DNA from: Liolophura sinensis
Taxonomy: Eukaryota; Mollusca; Polyplacophora; Chitonida; Chitonidae
Direction: 5' to 3'
NCBI RefSeq assembly: GCF_032854445.1
Contig: NC_088303.1
Coordinates: 36,123,265-36,187,264, forward strand
Length of the DNA stretch: 64,000 bases
The notes beneath the pieces were generated by a model. That model saw nothing but the letters and a program-made list of their open reading frames with translations, made no database searches and was not told the origin of the DNA. This document shows positions 47,196 through 60,670 of this stretch, piece after piece (within the stretch, counting starts at the first letter, position 1; the number at the start of each line of letters is the position of its first letter). Both the position numbers and the translations under genes were made by a program.

Positions 47196-49338
47196 CAAAC
47201 AAAAAAGAAAAACTGCCAAAATGTACGACATACTCTAGAACTGTATGTGATGTTTTGGAATTCTGGTTCTGACCAACTCTTATGGGACTGAGAAACTCCC
47301 AACCAAGAAGCTGTGAAGAAAAACCAAACTCACATTTTTGGTGAATTCACTGAGGAAATTCCCAGGCAGGCAGCAATTTTGTCACATGGCATTGATTTCA
47401 GTTTATTTCCTTTGGCTTTTTTTATTAACCTTTGTCTTACGTCAGAAAGGGTAACATCTGTCTGGGAGAGGCTCTGGTGGAAGCATGGCTTCCAGAAGAG
47501 TGAGATCAAGGGTCACTGAACTATGACCTTTGCCCTATGCTTCTTCAACTTTTGTCATATTTTAGAGGAGCATGTCAAATTTCTTGAATGTCAGTCTCGT
47601 GTGATTGTGCAACAGCGATAACGTTTGGTTTGGTAAAGCACTTTCAACCATTTTCTCACCATTTTCTAGGGTCACTGATGTTTCAACTGGCAGTCAGTCA
47701 GAAAAGCCAATCTTGACATTGTGTATTTTCTTTGACATCTCTACAGGAAATTCTCCGATTTCACTTGTTAAGAGAGCATTACCACTGCAGAAGAAAATGT
47801 CAGAGGTTCAAGGGAACTCCCAGCTCTGTAGCCGTGATAAAATACCAGTGTGAAATCCTCGCTGAAGGAGATGATAGAAAAAAAAAATCCCTAATTTGCT
47901 TAGGGAAAAGATATGGGCATCCTGTTCGTTTTAATTTTGGCTGGATTCTTTTGGTGTTTTTTTTTAATTTTTTTAATTTTTTTTATTTTTATTTTTTTTT
48001 TAGTAGATAGTAGTGATACTAAAAGTGTTTGGATCATACACATTTGGTGTAGGTACATGTATCCTCGTATGTGATACAAGCTGATAATATCGGATATGTA
48101 GGTGTAAAACATTTTCAGTTACAGGCTCCATATTGCAAGTGAAGAAAAATTTCTCCAAACTCCTAGTAATAAGTATACATAAATATACTGCTTGTGAAGT
48201 GTTTGTTACCCGTTATATTTAAAGCAAATAAGATAATTGTTGTTTCCTTTTTTAAGGACAATTTTATGGCAGCCCACCACAGGTTATGACATTTTTAGGT
48301 AGTCTACACTTAATTAGCTAATCAGCATCAATTCTGTATCCCTTTTAATGTCAAATGTGATAGGGATAATATTTTTAAAAAATTTCCTAAATTAGAAATG
48401 GACTTTATGTTTGTGTGTGTGTGTGTTACATGTGTGTATATATGCAATTAGCATTGCAAAACTCAGCAGCAATGCTCGTCTTTTCTTCAGCCTGAGGCGA
48501 AATACTGGTATTGTATACCTAAGTTACAACGCAAATTAAGTCTGCTGATACAACCACAAATAGTCTAACAGCTTCTGTTCGTTAGTTGAGGGCAATGACC
48601 CGGAATGGTTGACCTTTTGTTTGTCAAGCATATCTGTGGATAATGCTACATGTGTATATATCAACAGACTATCAAGCAGCTCTGTAGGTGGTCCTGTTGT
48701 AGTATGTATGTTCTGAAGGTGCTTGGATCATGTCAGTAAATAAAGTTGATTCTTGTGAAAATGAAAGGTCTCATGTTTTGCAGCCACTGTAAACTCTTAC
48801 CTCATGGGCTGTGATGTCAAATCTGGCTTTAGCTGAGATGTTTACTGCTCTACAAGTCATGCTGTGTCTCAGTCAGTAGGACATCATTTCTTTAGGATGT
48901 GCCGTTCATTTAATGAAGAGCCTACGTGTACATGAAGGTGCAAGATGTCACAGCTGTTTGAATTTGAACATTTGTTTTTTTTTTCTGTGATCTACTTCAG
49001 ATATGCAGCAACCTTGTGTTTTCCTGTTGTACTGTCATATTAGATAACATTCAAACATGTTATGTTAATGGTCGTAAATTTTAGATTGGTTCTAGAGGAT
49101 TTCACAAAGTTTTTTTTTTAAAGGCAAACTGAGAAAACCATTACAAAAGATATAATGTTGTAAATTTTATAGATGTTCTATAGATCTTAAATGTCTTTTT
49201 CATTCGCCCTTTTAGGTTCAAAAGTTTTTTATCTGCTGCATATCTTTTTCACTTAAATAATGTGCAGACAAATATAAGTGCATCTGCACAGAAATGCCAC
49301 AGAACAGAAAAATACAGAAGTATAACTGAGATAACATA

Positions 49339-50932
49339 TGAGCTGGACCTGCAGCATGAAGACATGACATGAATGCATGTGGTTGTATATGGTGTGTAGC
49401 AGTGTCATGACACACATGAGCTGGACCTGCAGCATGAAGACATGACCTGAATGCATGTGGTTGTATATGGTGTGTGAAGCAGTGTCATGACGTACATGAG
49501 CTGGACCTGCAGCCTGAAGACATGACCTGAATGCATGTGGTTGTATATCGTGTGTAGCAGTGTCATGACACACATGAGCTGGACCTGCAGCATGAAGACA
49601 TGACCTGAATGCATGTGGTTGTATATGGTGGGTGAAGCAGTGTCATGACGTACATGAGCTGGACCTGCAGCCTGAAGACATGACCTGAATGCATGTGGTT
49701 GTATACGGTGTGTGAAGCAGTGTCATGACACACATGAGCTGGACCTGCAGCCTGAAGACATGACCTGAATGCATGTGGTTGTATATGGTGGGTGAAGCAG
49801 TGTCATGACATACATGAACTGGACCTGCAGCCTGAAGACATGACCTGAATGAATGTGGCTGTATATGGTGTGTGAAGCAGTGTCATGACACACATGAGCT
49901 GGACCTGCAGCCTGAAGACATGACCTGAATGCATGTGGTTGTATATGGTGTGTGAAGCAGTGTCATGACACACATGAGCTGGACCTGCAGCCTGAAGACA
50001 TGACCTGAATGCATGTGGTTGTATATGGTGTGTGAAGCAGTGTCATGACACACATGAGCTGGACCTGCAGCATGAAGACATGACCTGAATGCATGTGGTT
50101 GAATATGGTGTGTGAAGCAGTGTCATGACATACATGAACTGGACCTGCAGCATGAAGACATGACCTGAATGAATGTGGCTGTATATGGTGTGTGAAGCAG
50201 TGTCATGACACACATGAGCTGGACCTGCAGCATGAAGACATGACCTGAATGCATGTGGTTGTATATGGTGTGTGAAGCAGTGTCATGACACACATGAACT
50301 GGACCTGCAGCATGAAGACATGACCTGAATGAATGTGGCTGTATATGGTGTGTGAAGCAGTGCCATGACACACGAGCTGGACCTGCAGCATGAGGACATG
50401 ACCTGAATGCATGTGGTTGTATATGGTGTGTGAAGCAGTGTCATGACACACATGAGCTGGACCTGCAGCCTGAAGACATGACCTGAATGCATGTGGTTGT
50501 ATATGGTGTGTGAAGCAGTGTCATGACACACATGAGCTGGACCTGCAGCCTGAAGACATGACCTGAATGCATGTGGTTGAATATGGTGTGTGAAGCAGTG
50601 TCATGACATACATGAACTGGACCTGCAGCATGAAAACATGACCTGAATGAATGTGGCTGTATATGGTGTGTGAAGCAGTGTCATGACACACATGAGCTGG
50701 ACCTGCAGCCTGAAGACATGACCTGAATGCATGTGGTTGTACATGGTGTGTGAAGCAGTGTCATGACATACATGAACTGGACCTGCAGCCTGAAGACATG
50801 ACCTGAATGCATGTGGCTGTATATGGTGTGTGAAGCAGTGTCATGACACACGAGCTGGACCTGCAGCATGAGGACATGACCTGAATGCATGTGGTTGTAT
50901 ATGGTGTGTGAAGCAGTGTCGTGACACTTAGT
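49339..50932. repeat. 80-bp minisatellite, about 20 copies
   Basis: CTGGACCTGCAG recurs about every 80 bp (occasionally 77-78) from 49,343 to about 50,855. The unit continues GACATGACCTGAATGCATGT, GGTTGTATATGGTGTGTGAA and GCAGTGTCATGACACACATG. One variant type (ATGAACTGG... GAATGAATGTGGCTG) recurs near 49,815, 50,135, 50,295 and 50,615, with a partial version near 50,775, showing block duplication. The minus-strand frames here are shadows of the periodicity. Confidence 0.97.
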
Positions 50933-51828
50933 TACAGTTACCTTCTGAAAGTCAGAAAACAGCTGTAATGATGTGGGCTTAGTTCTTGTTTTTTCACCCT
51001 GGCCATTTAGTGTGTTAATGCAAAAGGACATCTGCCTTGACAGGTACTTGTTGTGATCACCTGCATGAGAAAAAGGCTGTCTTGTCTTTGTGGCTATACA
51101 ACATTCAGAATGTGTTTATAGGACATGCAGCTTTTGTGCTATCTGTCAGAGTTACAAGTACCCCAGCTATTAAGCTTTTGGACAAGCTTTTACTTCAGTA
51201 CCTTGTGTCAGCAGCATCTTAATTCCATTGTTCAGTGTGTGGTTATACTGACATTTAGAGGTGTAACCAGAAATAATTGCTGAGGAATGTGTGTGAAAGG
51301 TGTGAAAAAACAGTTTCCGAACATTATCGTTTGATATTAATCATGATGAGATGATGGTTTTATTGACCTGGGTCTGGGACTAGCCAAATTCCTACACATA
51401 TCTGATAGTGTTGGTGTATTTTGACAGGGCCTGAATTCCCACCGTCTTTTCCACATGCCTTCCCTGCATGTGGGGGGTAAAGGCCTCTGGAGTTCTGTCC
51501 CCTTGCCATTTGGCTGGCAGACTTTTATTTGGCCTATCTCTCAGTTCAGATGTGTTGAATGTTTCCCAGAGGCAGCTGCCCTCCAGGGATACACAGTTCA
51601 TATGATACATACCCTCCTGTGCATTTCATCCTGTGGGCTATGTGTATACCTCCAGAGGCACTCTTAGTTCTGTGTTCATTTCACACCTTCCCTTGGGGCA
51701 CCCCTTTCCCTCTATCAATCTTTGATGGGGATAGAAAAGCAGATTAGCTAGGGCAGAAATGATCTGCCAATTCATGATATAGGAATACCAGAGAAGTCAG
51801 TTTTCTTGCAGTGTATTTTTGCTCCCTG

Positions 51829-51832
<4 letters not shown>

Positions 51833-51870
<38 letters not shown>
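51833..51870. repeat. (TC)n microsatellite
   Basis: A run of about 19 uninterrupted TC dinucleotides. On the sense strand it is pyrimidine-rich and could mimic a polypyrimidine tract, but it is followed by GTCTTATCTGG without an immediate AG acceptor. Confidence 0.95.
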
Positions 51871-51874
<4 letters not shown>

Positions 51875-54033
51875 TATCTGGTTGTAATCAAGTTATGTAA
51901 GGCTGGGTGGATGTGCTAAGTCTCTAGTTGTATATCAGCATGTCACACAAAGTGCTTGTTGTCGGTGAATGAATAACTCTCCTAGGCGTGGTTTCTTCAA
52001 CATTCGAGGAATGTGGTAGATGTTCATTTTAGTTGTCATGTTCTGATTGTAGTCCATTTATACTTCATTTGGGTAAATATTGTTGATTTCGCAGCAGGTT
52101 TAAATCTTACACCTGGTAGACATACTGTATGTAGATTATATATAGTAGTACAGTGTAAAGTAATCATAGCCCTGCTGAAGACGGATTTACTCACATATAA
52201 TATTGATGGCCAAACAAACCTTTCCTGCCTAAAATTAAAATGTTTCATTTGATAGCGCTTTATTCTAAACAGGAGCTATTTCTGATGCAGAATTATGGAT
52301 ATCTCTGAGAATGACCTAAAAATATACTTTGGGAGTGAAGAAAATGAGAAGGGGAAAAAAAAGAAAAAATGAAGGAAAAGAGCTGGAAGCCTAACCTGCA
52401 AATTGCCACATTGCTGAGGTAACCAGTTAGCAGCTGTTCAAGTGGATACAGGTGATAGCTGTGGGCCAGGGCTCGTCATACCTCAGCACAATCAGTGTTA
52501 TCCTATGCTGAGATGTAACAGGCGTTTCTTAGATCTCCAATCAAAAACCCTGTATTAATGTGGGAGAGGTTATCAACGCAACAACAGTTAAACAGGACAG
52601 GAACACACAGGCCTTGATTTCCTCCTCAGGAGTCGAAAAAATGTCTCCAGGTTGTCCCTGTTAATTTCTCAGTGGGTATTAAGTCATTAACAGGCATGAG
52701 GGAGAACTGATGCAACTGTGTAATAGTTAAGATGCTCTCTGAGCTGGGAATAAAGCCTGTGGGGTGAATGATGTAATAGCCGTCTCAATGCCTGCTCCCA
52801 GCCAGGGTCAGGTTGTCAGGTCTATCTGACTTAGGATTCTCTGGGGCTGTTACGCAGTTGCACATAACTCTCTATTCTCCAGTCCACAGTTGACTTATTC
52901 ATTGCAGATATACAACTCCAGAGATTTACCGATGAAAAGATGCCTTCTGGAGACAGAGCGTTTAAACCTTAGAACTATGACATGTATTATGATGTCAGTT
53001 CTGCACCTTTCTGAACATGTCATGCAACAGAATAATTTCTTTTTATACCAGTTGAAGCAAACTGAACGCCACTTTTTTTCGTCGATGTGAGTATTGTGTG
53101 AGGTGAGAGGAGCTAGTGGTTATGAAAGGTGTTGTGTTGTGCTATGTTCTAGCACTTTAGCCCCGCCATTCATCCTGCACTGGTTCGTTAACCTTGGCAA
53201 AGGAAACATAAATCGTGTATATCTGTTGGTGAAAAGACTAAGTTCATCTGTCAGAATGTGCTGTGGCTGTTTTTTTCTTAACCTGCCATGAAAGTGTCAG
53301 GGAACTGCATCATTCTGGTAGTCTTGTGGTGCCTCTCAGTGGAGGGTCCAGACTAGCTCAAACGCTTCCACTGGGCTTACATCGGCTCTGTATAACAGGC
53401 AGGAAGTTTGTTGTTCCGTGATGTGAATCAGAACTAGGAATATACTGTACCAATACCACTGCACAAAAGATGGTTCATCTGGAAGGTAGACATATTTCTA
53501 CTGGTATGAGACTACCTACGTGTACTTCCTGTAGAGCTGGAAATGTGCTGTGTTCCGATGTCATGCTCACCTTTTCACAAAGTTTGGATTTGTCTTCGTA
53601 ATGTTTGTGAGGAAGAAGTAAATGTGCTTCATCACCGTTCACTTCCTCAGGCTTTACATCGTCAACCTCACCTGCTTCCTGTGCCTTCAATAGACAGGGA
53701 AGTTTGGCTGTTGTTCCGTGTGGATCAAAAACATATAAAAGTGCTTTTTAACTTGAATTGGATGCGCTTATAGGTACTTATATATACTACTGTTTGTTGT
53801 CATTAACAAGATAATTCATACCGGGGCTAATGCTAGACTGATGCTCAGATGTGCTGACAACTTTTCTAAAACTCATAAGAAAAAAACAAGATTTACCTTG
53901 ATCAGTTTTCAATCAAAAAAAACAAAAAAAAAACAAGAGTAAGACAAATCTAAGATTGATTTGTGACCGACACTTGGTGCTTTGTGGCAGTGTGGTGACT
54001 TTATAGCATACTGACTGATTGGAAAGGTTGGCA

Positions 54034-54088
54034 ATGTGGTGGGACAAACTTGGCGTGGTGGACATCAAAGGCCATCCATATTACAAAG
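54034..54088 (+). CDS. Possible second alternative first coding exon
   Basis: The ATG (GCAATGTGG context) opens 18 codons plus one base ending AAAG|gtgaga, a strong donor. The peptide begins MWWDKLGVVDIKG and ends HPYYK. An in-frame TGA lies seven codons upstream. It leaves phase 1, again matching the exon at 63,862. The peptide composition looks protein-like, but the segment is short and such a combination could arise by chance in 30 kb. No promoter signature was identified. Confidence 0.35.
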
Positions 54089-54307
54089 GTGAGATATTAT
54101 ACCATGAGTTTGTCACCAAAAGCATGACAAAAAATGATGAGATGTACAGATGAACATTATTTCGACCTGTATTGTCATCAGGTATAAAGAAAATCCGGTG
54201 TTGGGGTCCTTGCAGGTACTTTTATCAGTTTTGAGTTAAGTTCAAGCAGTGTACATGTATCTTTGCAAATTTTTACGTTGATTTTGAGTTAAAGTCGATG
54301 CGGACAG

Positions 54308-54445
54308 GCAGTTTGTAGATTCCTCGCTGTCACTGGTTGGGGAAAATAAGCAGGCGACGATGATCATATGGCCTTTTGTGCTATCAAATTTTTTTTGAAG
54401 ACCATTTGCCTTCCACCAATATGGCGGTATATGTCTGTGCCACAT
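54308..54445. repeat. Dispersed repeat, copy 2 of 2
   Basis: AGTTTGTAGATTCCTCGCTG and GCCTTCCACCAATATGGCGG with TATATGTCTGTG match the copy at 23,740-23,885 in the same order. No terminal repeat was defined. It is probably a transposon remnant. Confidence 0.55.
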
Positions 54446-57400
54446 GTTGGAAAGTTTGTCCATAAATTGCCAAAGTCCCTTGGTTTACTATGTGCATTTT
54501 GGTTAAAGGAAAAATTCTTGAATGTGAAGTGTATAATGTAGTTGTATACACTGAGTATCAGGTATCCAGTTGGCTGAATCCAGTTGAGGTTCTGCAGTCC
54601 CTGTCTAGGGGGTTAAGAATGTTCAAGGAAGCAACAGGTTGTGGCGTACCTCATAAATCTGTGAGAATTCATTCATGTTCTAAGCATAAAACACACATTT
54701 TAAAAGCATAGCAATAACCTAATCTGCCCCCTGCCCTCAGCCTCCCCCCCTCCCAACAGTTACCCTTTTGGATCCCACCCCTCCTTGCACAACTGTCACC
54801 GACAGTCTTGAACTTACTGCGTCATTGATGCGTAAGCTTTTTGTTTTGTGTGTGTGTGTGTTTTTTTTAGCACATAGGGTAATGCATTGTAAGCTGTAAA
54901 CATATCTTAGAAAAGCTGTCCACCCCTCCACATCTTGTCCCCTTAGGTGAGATGTTCAGGACTGGAAAGCATAATTGTACAGGAATAGTCTGATCATAGT
55001 ACTTCTCGTTAAGGTCTCTTTAGAAATGCTGATGTGACCAAAAAAAATGTAAATTTTTGGCATTTGAACATATTTATGTATTTTAAAATGTATTTATTCA
55101 TTTTCCATATAAAATTCTTGTTGATTTGTGTGGAAAGCAGATATGGACTGGGAATAACTCTCATTATAACTTTTATCAATGATAATTTAATTTACAGCAG
55201 TATGTTAACCTATCATGTAAGGTTATGCAAATGACCCACATCACAATGGGAAGTCATTGTCATGCCATTTTGTTTCTTATATACATGTAGATATTATCAT
55301 GCCTGTTTTGGCCACGTCAGAATGATTGGTGATCTCACGAAGATGGACTTGCTTACATTACATATGCCACTTATGGGAGGCTTTTGTTACCGTGCAAGAC
55401 AAAAAATAGCCAGAAAAGTCTGTTAAACCCCAAGCACACTCCATTTCTTCAGTGGACATTGTGCATGTACATACATGTACATGTGAAAATGTTTGGAATT
55501 GTTAGTCATCTTCAACCATTGTCTTTACAGAAAGACTTTTAATGCAAACATATACATGCATGACCTTCATGATGTTCTTCAGAGCATAATGAAGCCACAT
55601 ATCCTGCCAGTAATTATTCCTGTACGGGCACAATTTTTCCTTCACCCATGTATTGTGTAAAGGAAAAGTTTTTGTATTCTTTTAAATACATGTATCAGTC
55701 AATAAATGCTTACTTAAATTGGATACATAATTGGATAATTTTGTTACGAAAACAAGGGAAGATATAATTCAATCTTTTCAGTTAGCATGGTAACAACAGG
55801 TGCATGCGGCCTGAAGGGGATGGCTGATGCACACCCAGGAAGATGTGATGAATTATATGTGGTACTTTAAAGTGATGTTGGCAATTGTGTGTTTGTATCA
55901 ACTATACTGTACATGTAATGTACATCACTGAAAGCCATTGAGTTTTGAATGAATTGATGTGGATTAACTGGTGTGTACTGCAGGGCTTCAGAGGTGTTTT
56001 ATACAGGAAACATTTAGCACTTGTATCGTAACAATTTGTGCATACAAGAGATTAGTGGCATGTGGATCTGCATAGCCATAGGTCTCTTTACAGTGACCAA
56101 GATTTTTGAAGTGCTAAGGAGAAAGTCTGTTTTGCAAACAGGTTAGTGCTGTTATCAGTTTATAACATGTGTAGGTTAAATCAACAGAGCAGATATAATA
56201 TTTAAAGGAGTGAACTAGCTGAGTGATAAGTCTATAGCTTAAGTAGACAGTTCAGTGATACTGACACCAGGGATGAGGGTTGAGGCAGATAAAGCAGATC
56301 TGTGGTGTTGGAGATAACAGTGCTGTCCAGTTGAGGGCAGTGTAACTGTCCAGAGTTGTAGGCCCAGGCCAAGGTGGAGAGGTTGCTAATAGTTACAGGA
56401 AGATAGGGTTGTAGAGGCATTTAGTGCTCCTTTAATAGTGCTTAGCAGTAGAGTAACTCAGTTGTGGGTAGATTTGGAAAACACATGTTGAGCAGGAAAT
56501 GATATAGAACCTGAGACAGGGAACTATACCCCAGATGGCTTTCATTGGTAGCAGGGTGGGGAGATACACAGATGCTCACAGTTCAAAGGTACCCATATAC
56601 ATGTGCTCTGGTGCCAAAAACACTGAGGAATCTTTGGGGATAAATTAGAGCATCTGGGTATATGGATAATTGATTCTCCTGGGTATAAATTGTCAGTTTT
56701 CTTTTTTCTTTTCTTTCTTTCTCTTTTCCAGTGTTTTAGGAAAAGGCTTGTGTGGTGATGTGAATGAATAGTTGTCAAATTTAGCTTTTGAATCAGATAT
56801 GGGGCCGTTTATACATTGAGCAATCTGTGAGCTTGTGAGAGTGCCAGAAGCAGGGAACCTTAAAATACCCCTGGGCTGTCTGGCTGTTACACCAGTCAGG
56901 CCACCCCCACCTGACCCCTGCCAAGATAAACTCTGCCCCTCTCTACTTCCTCTACAGCTGTTTTTATTCCCATTTGGCAGGAAAACCTTGGAATGTGTAT
57001 GACATAAGTGTGTAGGCCTACTTGTGTAGATCCTCTGCACAATTCAATCTATTTCTCATTAGCACTATAAGATACTTGTAGCATTCACAAGAACAGCTCT
57101 GCTGCTGGAAGAATACATGTCTTGTGAGAAGAAAGATACAGATGTAGTTGCTGGAGGAACATGTAGGTGTACAATGTGGCTGTAGTACTAGGTAGTAAGA
57201 TATGTGTATATAACATTGATTAGCTTGTTAGGTGTTTGCAGGTATGGTGCCATATTACTTAGTATACTTGTTAAGCAACATGTATGCCATTGCGCCTCCA
57301 AGCTCCCCCCCCCCCCTTTCAGGAGACATAATATTGACATGCTATTATAGGAATATAGGAAAATGATAATTGGCCATCCATATTGGACAATGAAAATTTT

Positions 57401-60400
57401 TGTCCCCATTCAGGTTAATGAAAAACGATGTAGATGTCAAGAAACTGACATGGAGAAGAAAAAAATTATGATGAAAATCGGAAAAGATGCAGTATTGCCA
57501 TTTTCTGGAGGATTGGTCGGGTTGTAAGTTACGGGCATATTTTTAATTTATATGGCTGCATGTGTACGCTAAATTAAATCCAAGATTATGACCACATCAC
57601 CAGTGGTGGAAAGTATGTTTTTGCACGTACCTGGAGTATCCAAATCTCTCGCAAGGCAGGCGTAAGCTTATAGTTATGTTAATACATGTATGAAATGTCA
57701 ACTTCACTTGTGTGAAACTGGCTAGTGTATATGTGCAGCTAAAGGAGAAATCTGAGGGAGGGCGTTTAGCTGAAAGAAGACCTGGGTGTGTTCACACAGC
57801 TAATCAAGTAGGAACAGATGCCGACATGTTGATGTCATCCACAAATGAGACTGTCAGAACTGAGGTTAGCTGTAATAAGGTAACCCTTGACTCAGATGTG
57901 ATGGACAGCTTTGCATAAGAAAACAATATACATGCAATACATTATTTTCATTGCATGACTTGTGACATTTACTATAAAGTATGGCTAACTCATACTGTAG
58001 AGGAAAGCAGGGGGCAGATGTTAAAATGACATTAATACCAGCAGTGGTTTATACCAGATACCCCAGACACAAGACTACATTGTGTTGTACAAATGATCAA
58101 TGGGTCATTTATTAAGTTTAGAAGGTTTAACAAGTTCAGCTTACAATATGTCCGTTGTTTATAGCATGATGTAGGTGCATACTCAGTCTCCAACTCGTTG
58201 ATTGGATCCAAGTATACTGTTGAATCATCATCAAGTGTTCTTGGAGGAGCGAAATGAATGTTGTGCGCCTGAGTGCGCGTGAGTATGTTGAGAGTGGGGG
58301 GGGGGGGGGCTCCACTTGATAGGGCCTGTCAGGAGTTAGCAGACAGAAAGGTTTGTACCCACAAATATACATTGCTATAGTCACCCTTCTCTCTGCCCTC
58401 AGTAACACTGACTGACTATATACTCTGTAAGATGAGCCCCATATGTGTTGTATTAGAGCCTGAGACATGAATGGTTTTGACAGACCTATTTAACAACCCC
58501 ATAACTTCTGCCTCAAGAGGCAAATGCTGGACTCCCGCCCTAAGATACACACTTTCATGTGCACTCGTGTCTTAATTTTAGCAACATTTTCCTACACCTG
58601 TATCTTTAATGGACATGTTGCTACTGTACTAATGCTGTAATAACTATAAGCGTTCATTGAAGGTGATATGTACAATGTAATATGTATTAACTATATTTTG
58701 TTAGCTCCTGTCATTGAACTTCTGTAGTTTTTGTAACTGGTATTATCAGTTGAATTTTGAAAAGAACATGGAAACACAAAACATGACGAAAGAAAAAAAG
58801 ATAATGTGAATATGGTGATTGTAAAATCACAAGACAAGAGTGAATACAAGACTGTTTATATACAAGATATGAAGATGAAAAACAGATGCACATGTTTTTG
58901 TATGCATTTGCAGAGAGAATGCAACATTTCACTCACAGTTATACGTCCATGTTACTAAGTGTCAAATTGCAGTCATAGCATTGTGTCCAAGTTAAAGTCA
59001 GAATCTTAGTCAATTTTTTTCTTTCCTAGGGTGGGTGGCGGGTTTTGTGGGGGGGGAGGTGACAAATGGTATGTGTTAAAAGAATGACTGGTAACATACT
59101 GAGAAGAGTGAATCCTGCCAGTAAGTAAGTGGTAGAGTGTAATCTGATAGCCCTGGTCTACATGTAGCTATAGACCCAGCCAGCCCCCCCCATTGGCTGT
59201 GCCCAGTTTTCCCCCATGAAAAGGGACACCCAAATGTCCCACAGTAAGGTTTACACTGTCTTACCACATGGAAGACAGATCTTCCAGCTCTGCATTTCCT
59301 TTGCTGAACTACCCCTCAAAATGGCTGCCTGAGGGCTTGCAGGGATTAGTTTACGTTGTTGTCACCAGTGTAGTCACTTGTACTTGAACCATGAATGGGA
59401 CCATATATGGCTCTTTTGGTTAAGGTCAGTTTGTGTTTATTACATGCAAACATCTTTACAATGTAAACATAATGCTTATATGTACTGTACCAAGGGTTGG
59501 AAGGACAAGGGGACACATCTCGCATGTCCTTACATCTGTTTTACATGTAGCTTAAGATAAAACGCAGCGTAACAGAATTCCATCCTCTTCTGGTAAGTTC
59601 ATTGTCAGTGTTTGGGATATACTTTGGTCAGCATATTCTCTTGATGTTGGTTTTGATAAGAAATTGATGTTGTTAGCTTTTGTATTTTGTACAGGCATTG
59701 TAGTTGTTAAATATAATTTGATCTTGGAGAATAAGCCAAGGTTCGTTCCCAACTCAAACAGGTGAATCACCACTAGAATGCAAATCTGCAGTAGATGTAA
59801 CCAATCTGTCAAACTAGGCCCATCTTGTTCCAATTGCTTTAGTCTCTCTTCTGTTCAGGCTTCTTAGAGATTAATTAAAAATCAATATTAGATAGGTGTA
59901 AATCTGCGTTGTAGCCTTATGTAGCCAATTCATACAGATTAAGATCATCGAAATGTTTCACAAACAGTTTTTGCAAACCTTTGACTTGGTCCAACTTTGG
60001 TCTTGATATCATGAATGAAGAAATGAACTGAACATTCATATACATGTTCAGATGCAGGCTTCTATGGAATGCTGATTTTACATTTCGCCTCACAGCATCT
60101 GACACCACCCTTCTAGATCCTCCTTAACACAGGTTTTTCCCCCTCCAACCAGAAACACCAATAGGATTAGTTGTCAAACAAAACTGCCCAGTGGTGATTA
60201 TTAATAGCCCTTGTTTGCAGCTGACCAGTCCTTTAAGCTCCTTGGGGTGATCAAGTGGTCAGTGGCATGATCAAATGACCCATTATAGTATAGTGATCAG
60301 TAGGAGCTGAGAGGGCTGTAATGATCAGTGTAAGTGATACCATATGTCACTGGCAGATCATCAACTGTACTAAGAAGGAGCCTAATTATGGATAGTACAC

Positions 60401-60529
60401 CCAATTTGATTGGATGCCAAAGCTAATGTGATAATACTTGCACAAATAATTAAAAGTTTGACGGCCTTGAGACTGTGGAAATCCAGGGATTTGCTGTTTT
60501 ACTCACACTTACATACTTTACTTATGTAG

Positions 60530-60670
60530 ACATGAGGGCAACCTGCAAATGATCATGGGTTACCTTGGGCTGTGCCAGTTTTCCTCCCATCATAATGCTG
60601 GCTGACATCCTACATTTATAAGTGAAATATACTGGAATATGACACGAAACCCCAGTCAAATAAATAACTG
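60530..60670 (+). mobile_element. SINE-A copy, diverged, 5'-truncated
   Basis: CAACCTGCAAATGATCATGG, TTTCCTCCCATCATAATGCT, TATAAGTGAAATATACTGGA and AACCCCAGTCAAATAAATAA follow the SINE-A 3' half with many substitutions. It is the only recognisable SINE copy in the intron right of 34 kb. Confidence 0.7.

Larger units (their letters stand above)
33818..54033 (+). other. Long intron, no certain exon
   Basis: No exon is supported. Contents are a 77-bp array (34.16 kb), a 67-bp array (41.2 kb), a foldback element (44.2 kb), an X-box pair (46.55 kb), an 80-bp array (49.3 kb), microsatellites, and complex islands near 37.6-37.8, 39.4-40.0 and 42.1-42.7 kb. Two weak exon-like segments (47,747 and 52,908) are discussed under findings. 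Confidence 0.5.

Noticed and set aside
47120-47302. Frames with poly-Pro/poly-Gly and poly-Lys
   Set aside because: Generated by the poly-C and poly-A tracts. Low complexity only.
49339-50932. CRISPR-like look of regularly spaced repeats
   Set aside because: The units are contiguous with no unique spacers, and this is an animal genome.
49253-51031. Several minus-strand frames with HDTASHTIYNHMHSGHV-type repeats
   Set aside because: They are produced by the 80-bp minisatellite. 80 is not a multiple of three, so the frame changes from unit to unit, which argues against coding.
57414-57523. Exon-like segment (acceptor CCCCATTCAG, donor GTAAGT; frame starts VNEKRCRCQETD)
   Set aside because: Its open frame is phase 0 in and 2 out, while all neighbouring candidate exons need phase 1; in phase 1 it hits TAA at once. 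Parts resemble sequence near 43,610 (AACTGACATGGA), suggesting a repeat.
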